This document shows, piece after piece, positions 22,398-33,790 of a stretch of DNA of 64,000 nt. The notes under the pieces are model-generated. The model was given only the letters and a program-made list of their open reading frames with translations, did no database searches and was not told the origin of the DNA. Location of the stretch: the NCBI RefSeq assembly GCF_024679095.1, contig NC_066531.1, positions 5,902,261 to 5,966,260 on the forward strand. The letters run 5' to 3'. Positions within the stretch are counted from its first letter, which is position 1; the number at the start of each line of letters is the position of its first letter. The position numbers were made by a program, and so were the translations under genes. Origin of the DNA: Eriocheir sinensis (lineage: Eukaryota; Arthropoda; Malacostraca; Decapoda; Varunidae).

Positions 22398-23356
22398 GGG
22401 GTAGGTCCAATTAGGACCATCTCCAACTCGGACCAATCTGAAATACCAACTCAGACCGTCATCTCAACCAACTCGGACCATTTTGAACGATCAACTCGGA
22501 GGATTATATCAACCAACTCGGATCATTCTGAACGACCAACTCTGGCAGTTTTTCTTACAAACTTGAACCATCGTGGACAAGTGTTTAGACACAGTGCGTC
22601 CCCGACAGGTGAGATTACAGCTTTCTGTGCAGTATATCAAGGAAATTAAACATGTAAGTGTAAATTACTGAACTCTAAACAAATTGTGTTCTAGCGTCCG
22701 GTGATTTCATCAAATAATCCTTTTGCATATTCTAGTCTATATTTAGTAGTTCTATTCTTGAAGGCAAAGGAAGCAGTATAATAAATTAAACAAAATATCA
22801 GGAAAAGTTTAAAATATAAACTTCCTGCACAACCACGCATAACCACATCTGAGAAAACGTCTGGGATAGCCCGCCAAACACTTGCCTCAAAATCGAATAT
22901 TACTTCTTGAACTTTTAATTGTTCTCCCAGAAGGCAGTTTCTCATTACATTGCCGTGAATGTTATTGTCTTAATGTTACACGTGAATTTTATTGTTTCAA
23001 AGCTTTTATACTTTTGTTTTTCAACTACTACATTTTAATTTTTTATTTCTTAACCTTGTTGTTTTAAGTTTTTGTAATTTTAGGTTTGTTAATAAGAAAT
23101 TTCAAACAAAATTCTTGGATGCGGGAGCTTTGTTGTTTCAAAGCTTTTGTTTTTACCTTTTGTTCTATTCATTGATATCTAGATCTGGTCCGAGTTGGTC
23201 CACTATTGTGGTCCGAGTTGGTATCTTGTGGTCCGAGTTGGTGCCGGTCCGGTCCGAGTTGGAGACGGTCCGAGTTGGTGCCGGTCCGGTCCGAGTTGGA
23301 GATGGTCCGAGTTGGCAATGGTCCAAGTAGGCAATGGTCCCAGTTGGAGGTGAACC
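22398..23356 (-). mobile_element. Mutator-like (MULE) element with foldback-like ends
   Basis: Flanked by a 9-bp direct repeat CCATACTTA (22389-22397 and 23357-23365), the size typical of Mutator insertions. The ends are inverted repeats built of many short copies of CAACTCGGACC (left, 22398-22570) and GGTCCGAGTTGG (right, 23180-23345). The centre holds a minus-strand MULE transposase remnant. About 0.96 kb, so clearly non-autonomous. Confidence 0.75.
22691..22945 (-). pseudogene. MULE transposase fragment
   Basis: The minus-strand frame includes EVIFDFEASVWRAIPDVFSD and VVMRGCAGSLYF. 'DFE.A...A...VF....GC.FH' is the signature around the second catalytic acid of Mutator transposases. Here the histidine after GC is not preserved. 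Only this block of the catalytic core remains. Confidence 0.6.
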
Positions 23357-23694
23357 CCATACTTAATATACAGTTATTTAGTACTCACCATTACATCCAA
23401 CGAAATGTTTGCTACAGAAAAACTTTTGGGCTTACTTGAACGTCGGAGCCTCCACACGATTTGCAAGACTACGCAGTCTCCACCACAGGCAGTGTTTGTC
23501 TGGATAGTACTTGCTGGGTGGAAATGGTATGTAATACACTGGGTTCTCCTGATTTGAAGAACCTGAATTCACCCGCCCACAGCCTAAATAAGAGCACCCC
23601 TACGCAGGCATTGTCCCAAAATGAAGTATGTTGTTGTTTCGGGCCGTGGCGATCTAGTCGCTCACATGAGCCCTGGTGTCGTCCTGTGAGGGCT

Positions 23695-23968
23695 TCACAG
23701 GCGCGTCAGCTGCCCCGTCCTATTAAGGAAGGCGCCGGTGAGGCGGATGACAGTTCTGCCGTGAGGGGTGGACGCCTGCCGCCGCCAGCAACGTGGGCAG
23801 GTCAAGGGTGGGCATGTCCAGGGCGCGGAGTTGGTGTCGGAGCAGCACTCGCTGGGAGTGGTGGCGTGGGCAGTGCAGCAGCAGGTGCTCAATGGTGGAG
23901 GTGAGCGTCGAGGCGTGTGTGGTCCAGGCCACATACGCCACATACGTGACTGGAACAGCCTCCCTCAA
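23695..23968 (-). pseudogene. LINE C-terminal fragment with HLLLHCPR zinc-knuckle-like motif
   Basis: Two minus-strand frames together show TIEHLLLHCPRHHSQRVLL, ALDMPTLDLPTLLAAAGVHP and VIRLTGAFLNRTGQLTRL. This C-terminal cysteine/histidine motif and tail are typical of I/jockey/R1-type LINE proteins after the RT or RNase H. The frame shifts around 23720. It is a different family from LINE J. Confidence 0.65.
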
Positions 23969-24060
23969 CAGATTTTAGACTGTGGTGCAATAGATTCATT
24001 CAAAAAACAAATACATACTCACTTGTCTCCACAACACACCAACACTAACAATTACACTTG
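23945..24060 (+). pseudogene. 3' end of another LINE reverse transcriptase
   Basis: RDWNSLPQQILDCGAIDSFK followed by KQIHTHL is the usual C-terminal 'WN.LP......FK..L..H' box of jockey/CR1-type LINEs. It abuts the previous fragment in the opposite orientation. Confidence 0.6.
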
Positions 24061-24310
24061 ATTCACTTCCCTCCCCTGCACACTCGGGTCCCCCGTCCCC
24101 CCAACAGCCAACACATATGCGTGTTATGCACCTATACAGGTGCCCTGCGCATCATTAATCCAGATCCAGATCCAGCTGTGGGACCACGGCCGCTCCGTCA
24201 GCCAATGTTTGTTTACATACGTCGCCGCTTCTTCTTCTTCTTTTGACCTGTATCGCACGCAAGTGGCCTCTGGCGGCGAAGAGGCGAACTGATAGCCAGT
24301 ACGGTCCATT

Positions 24311-24345
24311 CAGCGGTTCTTAACCTGGGGGTCGTGATCTCCTTG
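24311..24345 (+). mobile_element. candidate hAT terminal sequence
   Basis: CAGCGGTTCTTAACCTGGGG followed by GTCGTGA resembles the well-known CAGNGGTTCTCAACC terminus of hAT transposons. The opposite terminus was not found, so only one end is proposed. Confidence 0.35.
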
Positions 24346-24559
24346 GAACGAAGTGAGTTGTTTTGAGGAATATTGGATTTTATTCGTATGATGTAAGGTT
24401 TTCTGCATGTTATACCGTATCTGCAACTTCTGTAATAAATGATAAGTGGGAAGAGTTTTACAATCCTTAATAACTTGCTAATAAGCCAATAAAGTAGTCA
24501 AGACAAATACATTATAATTTTACTGTGTACGCTAGCTTATAATTTTGCATTTAGTTAAA

Positions 24560-25145
24560 TCATGCTATTAATTCGAATTCATGAATACTAGGCTATTTAG
24601 AAATACCAAGCAATCATTTTGCATTTACGAATACAAAGCTATTATTTTGCATTTAGGATACTAGGCTATTATTTTGCATTTATGAAATTAGTAGGCTATT
24701 ATGCATTTAGGAATACTAAAATATTTTGCATTTAGGAATACTGAGCTATTATTTTGCATTTAGGGAACTAGTAGGCTCTTACGCATTTAGGAATACTAAA
24801 CTAATAGTTTGCATTTAGGAATACTAAGTATTATTTTGCATTTAGGAATACTAAGTATTATTTTGCATTTAGGAATACTAAGTATTATTTTGCATTTAGG
24901 AATACTAAGTATTATTTTGCATTTAGGAATACTAAGTATTATTTTGCATTTCGTAAACTAGGCTATTATTTTGCATTTAGGAAGACTAGGCTATTATTTT
25001 GCATTTAGGAATACTAGGCTGTTATTATGCATTCACGAATAGTAAGTTATTATTATGCATTTAAGAAAACTGGGCTATTAATTTGCATTTACGAGTACTA
25101 AGTCATTATTATGTATTTAAGAAAACTGGGCCATTATTTTGCAGG
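24560..25145 (+). repeat. 27-bp AT-rich minisatellite, about 20 copies
   Basis: Units of ATTATTTTGCATTTAGGAAT plus ACTAAGT or ACTAGGCT vary slightly in length. The five units at 24830-24950 are identical. Flanked by AT-rich unique sequence. Confidence 0.88.
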
Positions 25146-25168
25146 AACGTTTTTTTCTTAAGATAAAT

Positions 25169-25205
<37 letters not shown>

Positions 25206-25739
25206 CTTCAGGAATTCCACCTACAACACTGGTTTCCTCACATCCTTAAAAGAAATACCATCTATAAGTTTTTCGTGGACTAATGAGTGAATCATGTATT
25301 ACAGAAAGCAATGCAGAACTGGTGTCTAGTAATATAAGTAACAGGGAGCATGAAATTGGATAAGAGGTAAGGATAATACGCGAAAAAAAAAGTATATCTA
25401 TAAATGCATTCACCGCAAAAGAAATCGGTCCAGAGATGCATTAGGCTAATATGTTTTAGTATGATTACTCTCTCTCTCTCTCTCTCTCTCAAGCAAGAGT
25501 GGCTTTAAAAAGCAGAAACTGAGCGGGCAGAAGAGATGTTAGTGTCGTGTTTTAGCGGTGCTTAAGTGTTTTGTATATCTTATTGATACTAACACGAACT
25601 GAAATAAAAATGTGACTTCATGGGTCTATGAGCATTACCAGTGGCAGGCTACATGCAAAATTTGGTGATGCTAGGTAAAAAAATAGTCATGACCCCTTAG
25701 TTTTGTTTTGAGAGTTTGCCCGCCTAATATTTAGGCGGT
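25146..25739 (+). other. AT-rich sequence with two (CT)n tracts
   Basis: CT dinucleotides at 25171-25202 and 25467-25489. No gene recognised in between. Confidence 0.6.
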
Positions 25740-26182
25740 TCCGCCGACACCCATCAAGGATACGGAGTCGATGGTTCAACTCAAAGTTTATTTCAGATAT
25801 TCATAGAAACGTCAAAGAGAGACTACTGGCTACATCTGAGGCTATGTGCTTGCAGCAACACAAGCGTGCCGCCCCAGTTTCCTTAAAAGTGGATGACTTT
25901 TTTATGCTTCGAGTTCCAGAGAGACAGTCGAAGTTGTCCCCTGAATTCGTTGGCCCACGCCAGATAGTTAGACAACTAGGTGGACAAAAATTTGAGCTTT
26001 ATGACATCATTTTTAATTCGTATGGAACTGTGCATAGTGATCGTCTCAAAAAGACTGACGCCCAGCCTGAGGTACTTGATTCGACTTTAGTTGAACCCGC
26101 GAGAACCGCCTTTTTGCCTCAGCCTGACGATGCCTTATCTATCTTTCCACCGCACGATTATAACCTGCGTCCTCGCCAATAA
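25740..26182 (+). pseudogene. second gypsy-type element: integrase C-terminal region
   Basis: The open stretch includes KRAAPVSLKVDDFFMLRVPE, QSKLSPEFVGPRQIVRQLGG, the 'VHSDRLKK' end of the GPY/F module, and the tail HDYNLRPRQ, a very common last motif of Ty3/gypsy pol polyproteins. A TAA follows at 26180-26182 and the envelope gene starts immediately downstream. Upstream pol genes and the 5' LTR are absent, so the element is truncated. Confidence 0.85.
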
Positions 26183-27166
26183 GAGTTTTCTGCTTGGTTC
26201 CAGGAAATGTTGCCCTTCGCCATCTACTGCCTTCTGCGTTCTTCTGGCTGCAGATCCTGCGTACCTCAAGCCGGGAGCCCTCTCTGGTCATTTGGGCCGG
26301 GTTTCTCTGGTTGAGGATGTCCTGGCGGTCCAGTACCCGTTTACTGCTCAGGTGGAAATACCGGGCACACCGAGGACAATAGCGGAACAAGTGAGTGAGG
26401 TTGTGTTGCAGCTGGATAGGGATGCTCCTGTAGAGGGTATCACGCGTCTGATGCATGAGCGCATATGGTACTTGAATGACACTCTGACCCTGGCTTTGGA
26501 GAACTACGCAGACCTTTCCTTTTCTAACCGTACTAAGCGGGGCTTGGTCAATGGGATTGGGCAACTTTCCCGCATGTTGTTTGGAACCGCAATGGATGAG
26601 GATGTGGAGGAACTGCGGGATAGGTATAACCACTTGACCTCACTTGCTGGTACTCAACACAAAACCATTCAGATGAATTCCTTACACATTTCCAGACTTG
26701 AGCATGGGGTACAGGGCATTGCTTCTTATTCTCGAACCTTAGGGACTTCCTTTAATGAGTTGTATACCGGTATGGGGAATCTGTACGAAATGGCACGTGT
26801 CCAACAAACCTTGCCTGCCTTGGAGAGTGCGGTCAACTCTGTCCTCCATACTAATGCACTGATAATTCTGAATGTAGTGGATGCAGATTGTGGTAGGGTT
26901 ACTTCTTCTCTTTTCCCTGTCAGAGATTTACAAAGGGCTTTAAAAATAGGAGAAGATGAACACCAACTAACACCTTTGTTTGATATGCATGCCATACACC
27001 ACTACTATCCCTTGCTGGAGTCATTCCCTTCGAGTCAAAGGATGAGTTTGAGGCTTATCAGCTGGAACCTTTCCCTTTCTCTGTCAGTGATTCGGTGATG
27101 GTGCTAGACTTACCTGCCACAGTGCTGTTAATTCGTAATGATTTGTCGCTTTATGCAACAGGTCAG
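26183..27166 (+). pseudogene. F-type envelope gene of the second gypsy-type element, 5' part
   Basis: Class I fusion glycoprotein related to baculovirus F. The main frame is open to 27098. It begins in the leader region without a clear start in the same frame; a hydrophobic leader-like frame occurs at 26194-26382. The first subunit carries LKPGALSGHLGRVSLVEDVL. A furin-type site RTKR at 26529-26540 is followed by a fusion-peptide-like stretch (GLVNGIGQLSRMLFGTA). A heptad-like region with VQGIASYSRTLGTSFNEL follows, then MHAIHHYYPLLESF. A frameshift near 27030 moves the reading. At 27166 the gene is cut by the 21-kb Harbinger insertion. It resumes at 48166 with a stop close behind. Confidence 0.8.
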
Positions 27167-27369
27167 GGCCCGTATCCTCGACAACTATTAATACTAAACT
27201 TGGTATTAACTTTCGACTTTGGTATTAACTTCACTCTCAAACTGTATCCTCACCAACTATTAGCCTAATACCTACTATTAACTTCGGTATTAACTTGGGA
27301 GTGCTGGCGAGGACTTCTAAACACTTATTAGTAATGTTAATAGCGAATCCCAGACCCAGACCCATATCA

Positions 27370-27905
27370 ACATGGCCGCCGGACTTCCTCGCCCAGCCCG
27401 CCTCCGCAATTTAGAGTTCGATAGGACGCTTTGGAACTGTATAATAATGGTGAACTTGTCAAGATATACATATTAGACCGTACAGGAATGGAATATGTGA
27501 CTGATTTTGGTGAGAAGAGAGCTACAAGATCCAGTTCAAAGGGAGCATTCCCTCACCCCGGGGTTGAAAGTGATTTTGACTTAAAGATACTTAGCTACAG
27601 GAAAAATGCTGCAATGTTCAAGTGATGAGTTTGGGGTAAGCCAGGGTAGTGTAAGCAGGGTGATTGCGGAAACTCTGGCCGCCCTCAGTGACCCGTAGGT
27701 AGTCAGGAGGTTTATCCAGTCTCCCTTTGATAGGGTGGAGATCCGTGAAAAGCAAGCAGAATTTTACCAATTTGCCGGTGTTGTGGGAGTGATAGACTGC
27801 ACCCATGTGAAAATAATGGCACCAAAGGAAAACGATGTAGTTTATGTGAACAGAAAAAAAAAAACTTACATGGCTTGAACATACAATTAGTGTTTGATGC
27901 CTTTG
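27370..27905 (+). pseudogene. HARBI1-like transposase, N-terminal half
   Basis: From a candidate ATG near 27373 the reading changes frame several times. Recognisable parts are SDEFGVSQGSVSRVIAETLA (the helix-turn-helix) at about 27617-27680, then FAGVVGVIDCTHVKIMAPKE with the first catalytic aspartate at about 27770-27830. YVNRK follows, with an A-run at 27853-27863 that shifts the frame just before the NIQLVFDA-type continuation. The rest of the catalytic core (WPGS..D, final E) is not found downstream. Between 27430 and 27620 a hydrophilic frame ends in SYRKNAAMFK, which suggests an internal deletion. Confidence 0.78.
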
Positions 27906-29330
27906 TTATTGATTAAAATGTTAAATATTTGAGTTAAGGAAAACGAAACATGGGAATCTTTTTTTTTTTTTTTTTTGCAGAAAGGTACACACATGCAAAT
28001 GAAAAAGATGACATTAAAATTGAATTAAAATGTAATTTAAAATATGATTTATAATTATTGTTGCTTTAAAACAAGTTAGAAAACAAATTACTCCTGCCGG
28101 TTATTCGTATTGAGATAATGGTGGTAAGAAAGCCTGTTAGTGACGTCTGCTAGTGTGAGGGAGGAGGAACGAAAGGTCGAGGTGACCACATCGTGTACAT
28201 TATGATTTATGAGTGAAGTAAAACGAGGTTACTTGGTTTCTGTTTACAAAGTTCCAAGTGGAAAAACAACTTTATTGTGAATTCAGTGTATACTTTTCTG
28301 GAGTATTGTGTTTACTGAGTGAATTGGTGACCAATCTGTTGCTATTTGTGTCTTGCTTGAAGATATTCATCATTGGATTCAAAGCTATGGTATTAATGTG
28401 CAATACTCGTCATAACAAAATACGTAGTAATTAATTATATATGTCAACCTAATTATTTTCATGAGATCATGGTATGACCACTGAAAAACATAGCTTTTTT
28501 ATCTTGGCTCCATTACAAATTCAGTATATAAATACTCATATATTAAATAAAGTAGTGGAATCCAGTTTTCAGCATATTTTATTATTATGCCAATATTCTA
28601 AGCACTCAGCTTGCAAACACGCTTATGTTTATGTTGTCAGCTTGGGTCGGACTTAGGTGAACACTTTACCAAGTGACCTAAGATTACTCAATGCTACCAT
28701 ATAGGTATACATACTATAACTACACTAAACGTGCGGTTGTGGGCGGAGTAAGCGTACGGGGTCCCTTGTACAGCCATGCCGCGTGTCTCCCAGCCCGCGA
28801 TGTAGAAATGTTCTAATTTAAGTAAAACCATGGCAAATGTGATCAGCAAATATGCATACACATTTAATCTTAGTATTATAACGTATGGAAGAACAGTTAA
28901 CTTATTATGAATAAGATATTTGTAAGCATACAAAGAAACGTTGCATACATATTTTACAGTGTTGCTAAGAAAATGCTTTACTTATTATTGAGTTTCCCTT
29001 ACGTTTTGGGATGGGTAAGGGGTTTCACAATTATATTTAGATTATATCGTGAAGGAATGTACGTTAAAATAAGCTGACATAGGTATGAAAAAAAAAAAAC
29101 ATTAAAATCCTCGCGCCGGTAACGCTCCCGGCCACCACCCAGACACGCCCGCCATCCACACAGGTGGAGAGGTCAGGTGACTCCATTCAGGTCAGTCGAC
29201 GTCCTTGACCAGACATGATCGATATGGCTGCTCCACCAACACTCTTCCAGCATCTACATAGCCAAACAAAACAATGGAAGCACTCTTGAAGCCCTGTCAA
29301 AGGTTACTCGTCGCACAGCTCCAGCAACGA
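27906..29330 (+). other. Harbinger interior without recognised genes
   Basis: AT-rich sequence with a T-run at 27960-27976 and short frames only. No known motif on either strand. Confidence 0.4.
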
Positions 29331-29337
29331 AAGAACT

Positions 29338-29535
29338 GTGGAAAAAATTAACAAAGAAGCAAGAGAAAATGTAGAGAATCGCGCTCCCAAATTTACATCT
29401 CCCAAGAAAAGGCAGAGATCAAAACCCATCATGGACTTCTTTGATAACTTCACTGAAGGTGTACTGCACAGAACAGTTTTGCAGTTCTACGCAAGAAAAG
29501 AAATCCCTACACTCGAAAAAAATTAATGAAGAAGT
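29338..29535 (+). pseudogene. IS630/Tc1-type transposase N-terminal fragment
   Basis: The frame carries KKRQRSKPIMDFFDNFTEGV, then LHRTVLQFYARKEIPTLEK. A basic segment followed by 'D.FD...R..V..FY.RKE.PTL.K' is characteristic of the winged-helix N-terminal part of arthropod IS630/Tc1-like transposases. No catalytic domain follows; a (GA)n tract begins at 29570. Confidence 0.5.
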
Positions 29536-29562
29536 AAAGAACAACCTCTCATATCCTGGCAA

Positions 29563-29569
<7 letters not shown>

Positions 29570-29634
<65 letters not shown>

Positions 29635-29649
29635 TGTACAAGGGAGGAA

Positions 29650-29702
<53 letters not shown>
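29570..29702 (+). repeat. (GA)n microsatellite, duplicated block
   Basis: Two GA tracts (29570-29632 and 29655-29702) separated by 20 bp, each preceded by AATTAAGAGAG, which suggests a duplicated unit. Confidence 0.92.
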
Positions 29703-29703
<1 letters not shown>

Positions 29704-29999
29704 CAACCAAGGTGCGGTTAAGACATGGCAACGCTGTACTGCCGCTTATTCCCTAGAGGCCTATGTCACAGCCGCACGTTTGAGCTGGTAGTACTATACA
29801 TCTTTGATTGTGAGTGCATCAGAGAGCACTGGAGAGCAGCATGAGTCTAATTAGGTGCTAATGAATATCCTGCCTGCATCACAGACTACATAAAATTGAA
29901 ATATGATCGGTACCTATATAAAACTGTCTGCCCTAATGTCCCTCCCACTTTTGAAGTCCAAATGATGCCCCTGATTGTAACAACGTATCTTGTAACACC

Positions 30000-30165
30000 C
30001 ACGACTGGGTGCCGGTGCAAATCTCTTCATTTAACACCGATAAATTAATCTAGGCTCTAGGGAACTCAGAAAAATTCAAGTTAGAGAGTGCTGGCTGTGG
30101 GGATTGAACCAGTGACCTTCGACATACAAAGCCATGTCTGTCAGTCGAGCCAATAAAGGTAAAGG
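30000..30165 (-). mobile_element. tRNA-derived SINE, family C
   Basis: The minus strand starts with TGGCTCGACTGACAGACATG and holds a B box GGTTCAATCCCC about 40 bp later, the spacing of a tRNA gene. The cloverleaf would be poor, so this is a SINE head and not a functional tRNA. Confidence 0.55.
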
Positions 30166-30171
30166 TAAAGT

Positions 30172-30385
30172 TGGGGCATACGCTGTAGCAGCGCGTGGCC
30201 TCGGTGCTCATCTCCGTAACATTGGCCCTTGAGCCTGTGGTGGGAGGGAGCCCATTACCCCGGGACACAGGGCCAGTGTGACATCCGGGTTACCACAGTT
30301 TCCCCAGGTTTCCCTAGGTAGTCATTTATCGACCAGCCCGAGAGGGAGGATAATCAGCTGGGTGAGCTGCACGCCACCTCTTTTG
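30172..30385 (-). mobile_element. SINE family A, copy 1 (no tRNA head)
   Basis: Same body as the interrupted copy 2: GGTAAAGTTGGGGCATACGC at the tail side, CGGGACACAGGGCCAGTGTG, then ACATCCGGGTTACCACAG. It is intact across the site where copy 2 carries the Polinton, so it serves as an empty-site reference. The tRNA-like end is replaced by a LINE tail. Confidence 0.8.
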
Positions 30386-30463
30386 ATTCTTTTTTAGGAG
30401 CAGCGAGTAGCGGGATTTTTTTTTTATTATTGTTTTTTTTGTGTGTGCCCTTGAGCTGCCTCC

Positions 30464-30498
<35 letters not shown>
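30386..30498 (+). mobile_element. LINE family J, 3' tail only
   Basis: GGAGCAGCGAGTAGCGGG, a T-rich stretch, then GCCCTTGAGCTGCCTCCTTG and an A-run. The same tail closes the copies at 59416-61281 and 61520-61991. Confidence 0.8.
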
Positions 30499-30499
<1 letters not shown>

Positions 30500-30551
30500 T
30501 AAACTCTATGGAAAATTCACCTTGGAGTTGAGTGGCCCGTGGCCGGACAGA

Positions 30552-30665
30552 TGACCGACGGACATTTCACCGACGGACATTTGGCCGAACTGACATTTGG
30601 CCGACAGACATTTGGCCGAACGGACATATGGCCGAACGGACACTTGGCCGACAGACATTTGGCAG
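30552..30665 (+). repeat. minisatellite of ~16-20-bp GGACATTTGGCCGAAC units
   Basis: Six or seven degenerate units. It lies just upstream of the SINE that holds the Polinton. Confidence 0.8.
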
Positions 30666-30773
30666 AAGAGAATTGGATAAGAATTGTATGAAACAAAAGT
30701 TTAAATGATATCAATTGTAAGGAAATTTGTTAAAAAAGATGTTTTATAAAATTTAAAGTTCGTACATATTTTA

Positions 30774-30898
30774 AGGTAAAGGTAAAGTTGGGGGCATACG
30801 CTGTAGCAGCGCGTGGCCTCAGTGCTCATCTCCGTAACATTGGCCCTTGAGCCTGTGGTGGGAGGGAGCCTATTACCCCGGGACACAGGGCCAGTGTG
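30774..30898 (-). mobile_element. SINE family A, copy 2, left part
   Basis: Tail-side half of the SINE up to the Polinton target site AGTGTG (30893-30898). The rest of the same SINE resumes at 43977. Confidence 0.9.
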
Positions 30899-31109
30899 AG
30901 TAGTAACAAATGTACGGAAGTGGGGGGGACTGGAAGTGGGGGACTGGAAGGGGTTGGGGGTGAGCGGGGGTTACGGGAGTGGGGGTAATTTGGGGGTTAC
31001 GGAAGAGGGGGTATCTGAACCCCCCCCTAACCCCCTCCACACCCATCTCTTTACCTTTTCACCCCTCATCCTCACCCCCACTCGGACTAGCGTACGGAAG
31101 CGAGAAGGT

Positions 31110-31653
31110 GACGGGAGTAGGGTGCCCAGCAGGGAGGGAGGGGGGTGACGGAGAAGGGATACTTGAAGGGTTAAGATAAGATCTTTCTTTGACCTCGAAT
31201 GACCACGAGATTATAATCACGGAAAAGGTTAAGGACATTAGGTTAATGACCAGGCTGAAATATGAATTTACTCTCTAATGCAAGTCCGAAAATAAAATAA
31301 AAAATCGCCATTGAACGTAAGACTCGATAAATTATTTAAGTTTTTGCTGGATGTATTGTATCATTATCTTCTTATTTCTCATTTCTCAACTTGTTTCTTC
31401 TTATTTCTTTCCTCAACTTATATATATTTTTTTTACTCCGGTTATTTGGTGCCATCTAACCCTAAACACTGCAGCACCAAGTCTTTTTTTTCTGATTTTG
31501 CATTAATTAATGTCTTATATCTCATTTCTTAACTTCTTTCTTATTATTTCTTTTCTCAACTTGCATTTCTTTATATTTTCTGCATGCTCTTCGATGTCAT
31601 ATGACCTTAGGCGTTGCCGCATCGAATTTACCTTTTTCCGTGAAAAAGGGATC

Positions 31654-31700
<47 letters not shown>

Positions 31701-32375
31701 CCATTCCCCTCCGATTCTTGAGAAATCTGCGGCTAGCTCGAAATTTTGTGGGCCATCTTTTTTAGCCGATTATATGCTCCGAAGCGGAATTTAGTGAGGA
31801 TTCTTATGGTATCTTCAAATTCCTCATACGTCTATTAGTTCCCGAGTTACACCGAGAAAACTGATTTTTTTTTTCTCTCGGTAGGGGTGCCCAGCAGGGA
31901 GGGAGGGGGGGGGGGGGGGGTGACGGGAGAAGGGATACTTGAAGGGTTAAGATAAGATCTTTCTTTGACCCTCGAATGACCACGAGATTGTAATCACGGA
32001 AAAGGTTAAGGACATTAGGTTAATGACCAGGCTGAAATATGAATTTACTCTCTAATGCAAGTCCGAAAATAAAATAAAAAATCGCCATTGAACGTAAGAC
32101 TCGATAAATTATTTAAGTTTTTGCTGGATGTATTGTATCATTATCTTCTTATTTCTCATTTCTCAACTTGTTTCTTCTTATTTCTTTCCTCAACTTATAT
32201 ATATTTTTTTTTACTCCGGTTATTTGGTGCCATCTAACCCTAAACACTGCAGCACCAAGTCTTTTTTTTTCTGATTTTGCATTAATTAATGTCTTATATC
32301 TCATTTCTTAACTTCGATGTCATATGACCTTAGGCGTTGCCGCATCGAATTTACCTTTTTCCGTGAAAAAGGGAT

Positions 32376-32413
<38 letters not shown>

Positions 32414-33152
32414 CCATTCCCCTCCGATTCTTGAGAAATCTGCGGCTAGCTCGAAATTTTGTGGGCCATCTTTTTTAGCCGATTATATGCTCCGAAGCGG
32501 AATTTAGTGAGGATTCTTATGGTATCTTCAAATTCCTCATACGTCTATTAGTTCCCGAGTTACACCGAGAAAACTGAATTTTTTTTCTCTCGTCAGAGTA
32601 GCTTAACAAATAAAAATCACTCATTAATTAATGTCTTATATCTCATTTCTTAACATATTTCTTCTTATTTCTTTTCTCAACTTGCATTTCTTTATATTTT
32701 CTGCCTGCTCTTCGGTGTCATATGACCTTAGACGTTGCCGCATCGAGTTTACCTTTTTCCGTGAAAAAGGGATCATGTGTGTGTGTGTGTGTGTGTTCCA
32801 TTCCCCTCCGATTCTTGAGTAATCTGCGGCTAGCTCGAAATTTTGTGGGCCATCTTTTAGTCGATTATATGTCTGAAGCGGAATTTAGTGAGGATTCTTA
32901 TGGTATCTTCAAATTCCTCATACGTCTATTAGTTCCCGAGTTACACCGAGAAAACTGAATTTTTTTCTCTCGTCAGAGTAGCATAACAAATAAAATCACT
33001 CATTAATAAATGTCTTATATTTCATTTCTTAACTTATTTCTTCTTATTTCTTTTCTCAACTTGCATTTCTTTATATTTTCTGCCTGCTCTTCGGTGTCAT
33101 ATGACCTTAGACGTTGCCGCATCGAGTTTACCTTTTTCCGTGAAAAAGGGAT

Positions 33153-33188
<36 letters not shown>

Positions 33189-33547
33189 CCATTCCCCTCC
33201 GATTCTTGAGAAATCTGCGGCTAGCTCGAAATTTTGTGGGCCATCTTTTTTAGCCGATTATATGCTCAGAAGCGGAATTTAGTGAGGATTCTTATGGTAT
33301 CTTCAAATTCCTCATACGTCTATTAGTTCCCGAGTTACACCGAGAAAACTGATTTTTTTTTCTCTCGTCAGAGTAGCATAACAAATAAAAATCACTCATT
33401 AATTAATGTCTTATATTTCATTTCTTAACTTATTTCGTCTTATTTCTTTTCTCAACTTGCATTTCTTTATATTTTCTGCCTGCTCTTCGGTGTCATATGA
33501 CCTTAGACGTTGCCGCATCGAGTTTACTTTTTTCCGTGTAATAGTGA

Positions 33548-33594
<47 letters not shown>

Positions 33595-33790
33595 CCATTC
33601 TCTGATTCTTGAGAAATCTGCTGCTTGCTCAAAATTTTGTGGGCCAACTTTTTTAGCCGAATATATGCTCCGAAGCGGAATTTAGTGAGGATTCTTATGG
33701 TATCTTCAAATTCCTCATGCGTCTATTAGTTCCCGAGTTACACCGAGAAAACTGAATGTTATTCTCTCGTCAGAGTATCCTAACAAATAA
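31110..33790 (+). repeat. ~390-bp tandem units with (GT)n core, left arm
   Basis: Five units, each with a TTAATTAATGTCTTATAT start, CATATGACCTTAG and GTTGCCGCATCGA blocks, a variable (GT)n tract, TTCCATTC, GCTCGAAATTTTGTGGGCC, and ATTAGTTCCCGAGTTACACC. The first two belong to a larger ~770-bp duplication that also repeats the preceding GGGTGCCCAGCAGGGAGG segment (31117 and 31887). Apparent small frames here arise from the repeated unit. Confidence 0.88.

Noticed and set aside
31311..33612. Series of similar frames beginning MSYISFLN with valine/cysteine runs
   Set aside because: They come from the ~390-bp repeats and their GT cores, and appear mirrored in the other arm. No domain and no independent coding support.
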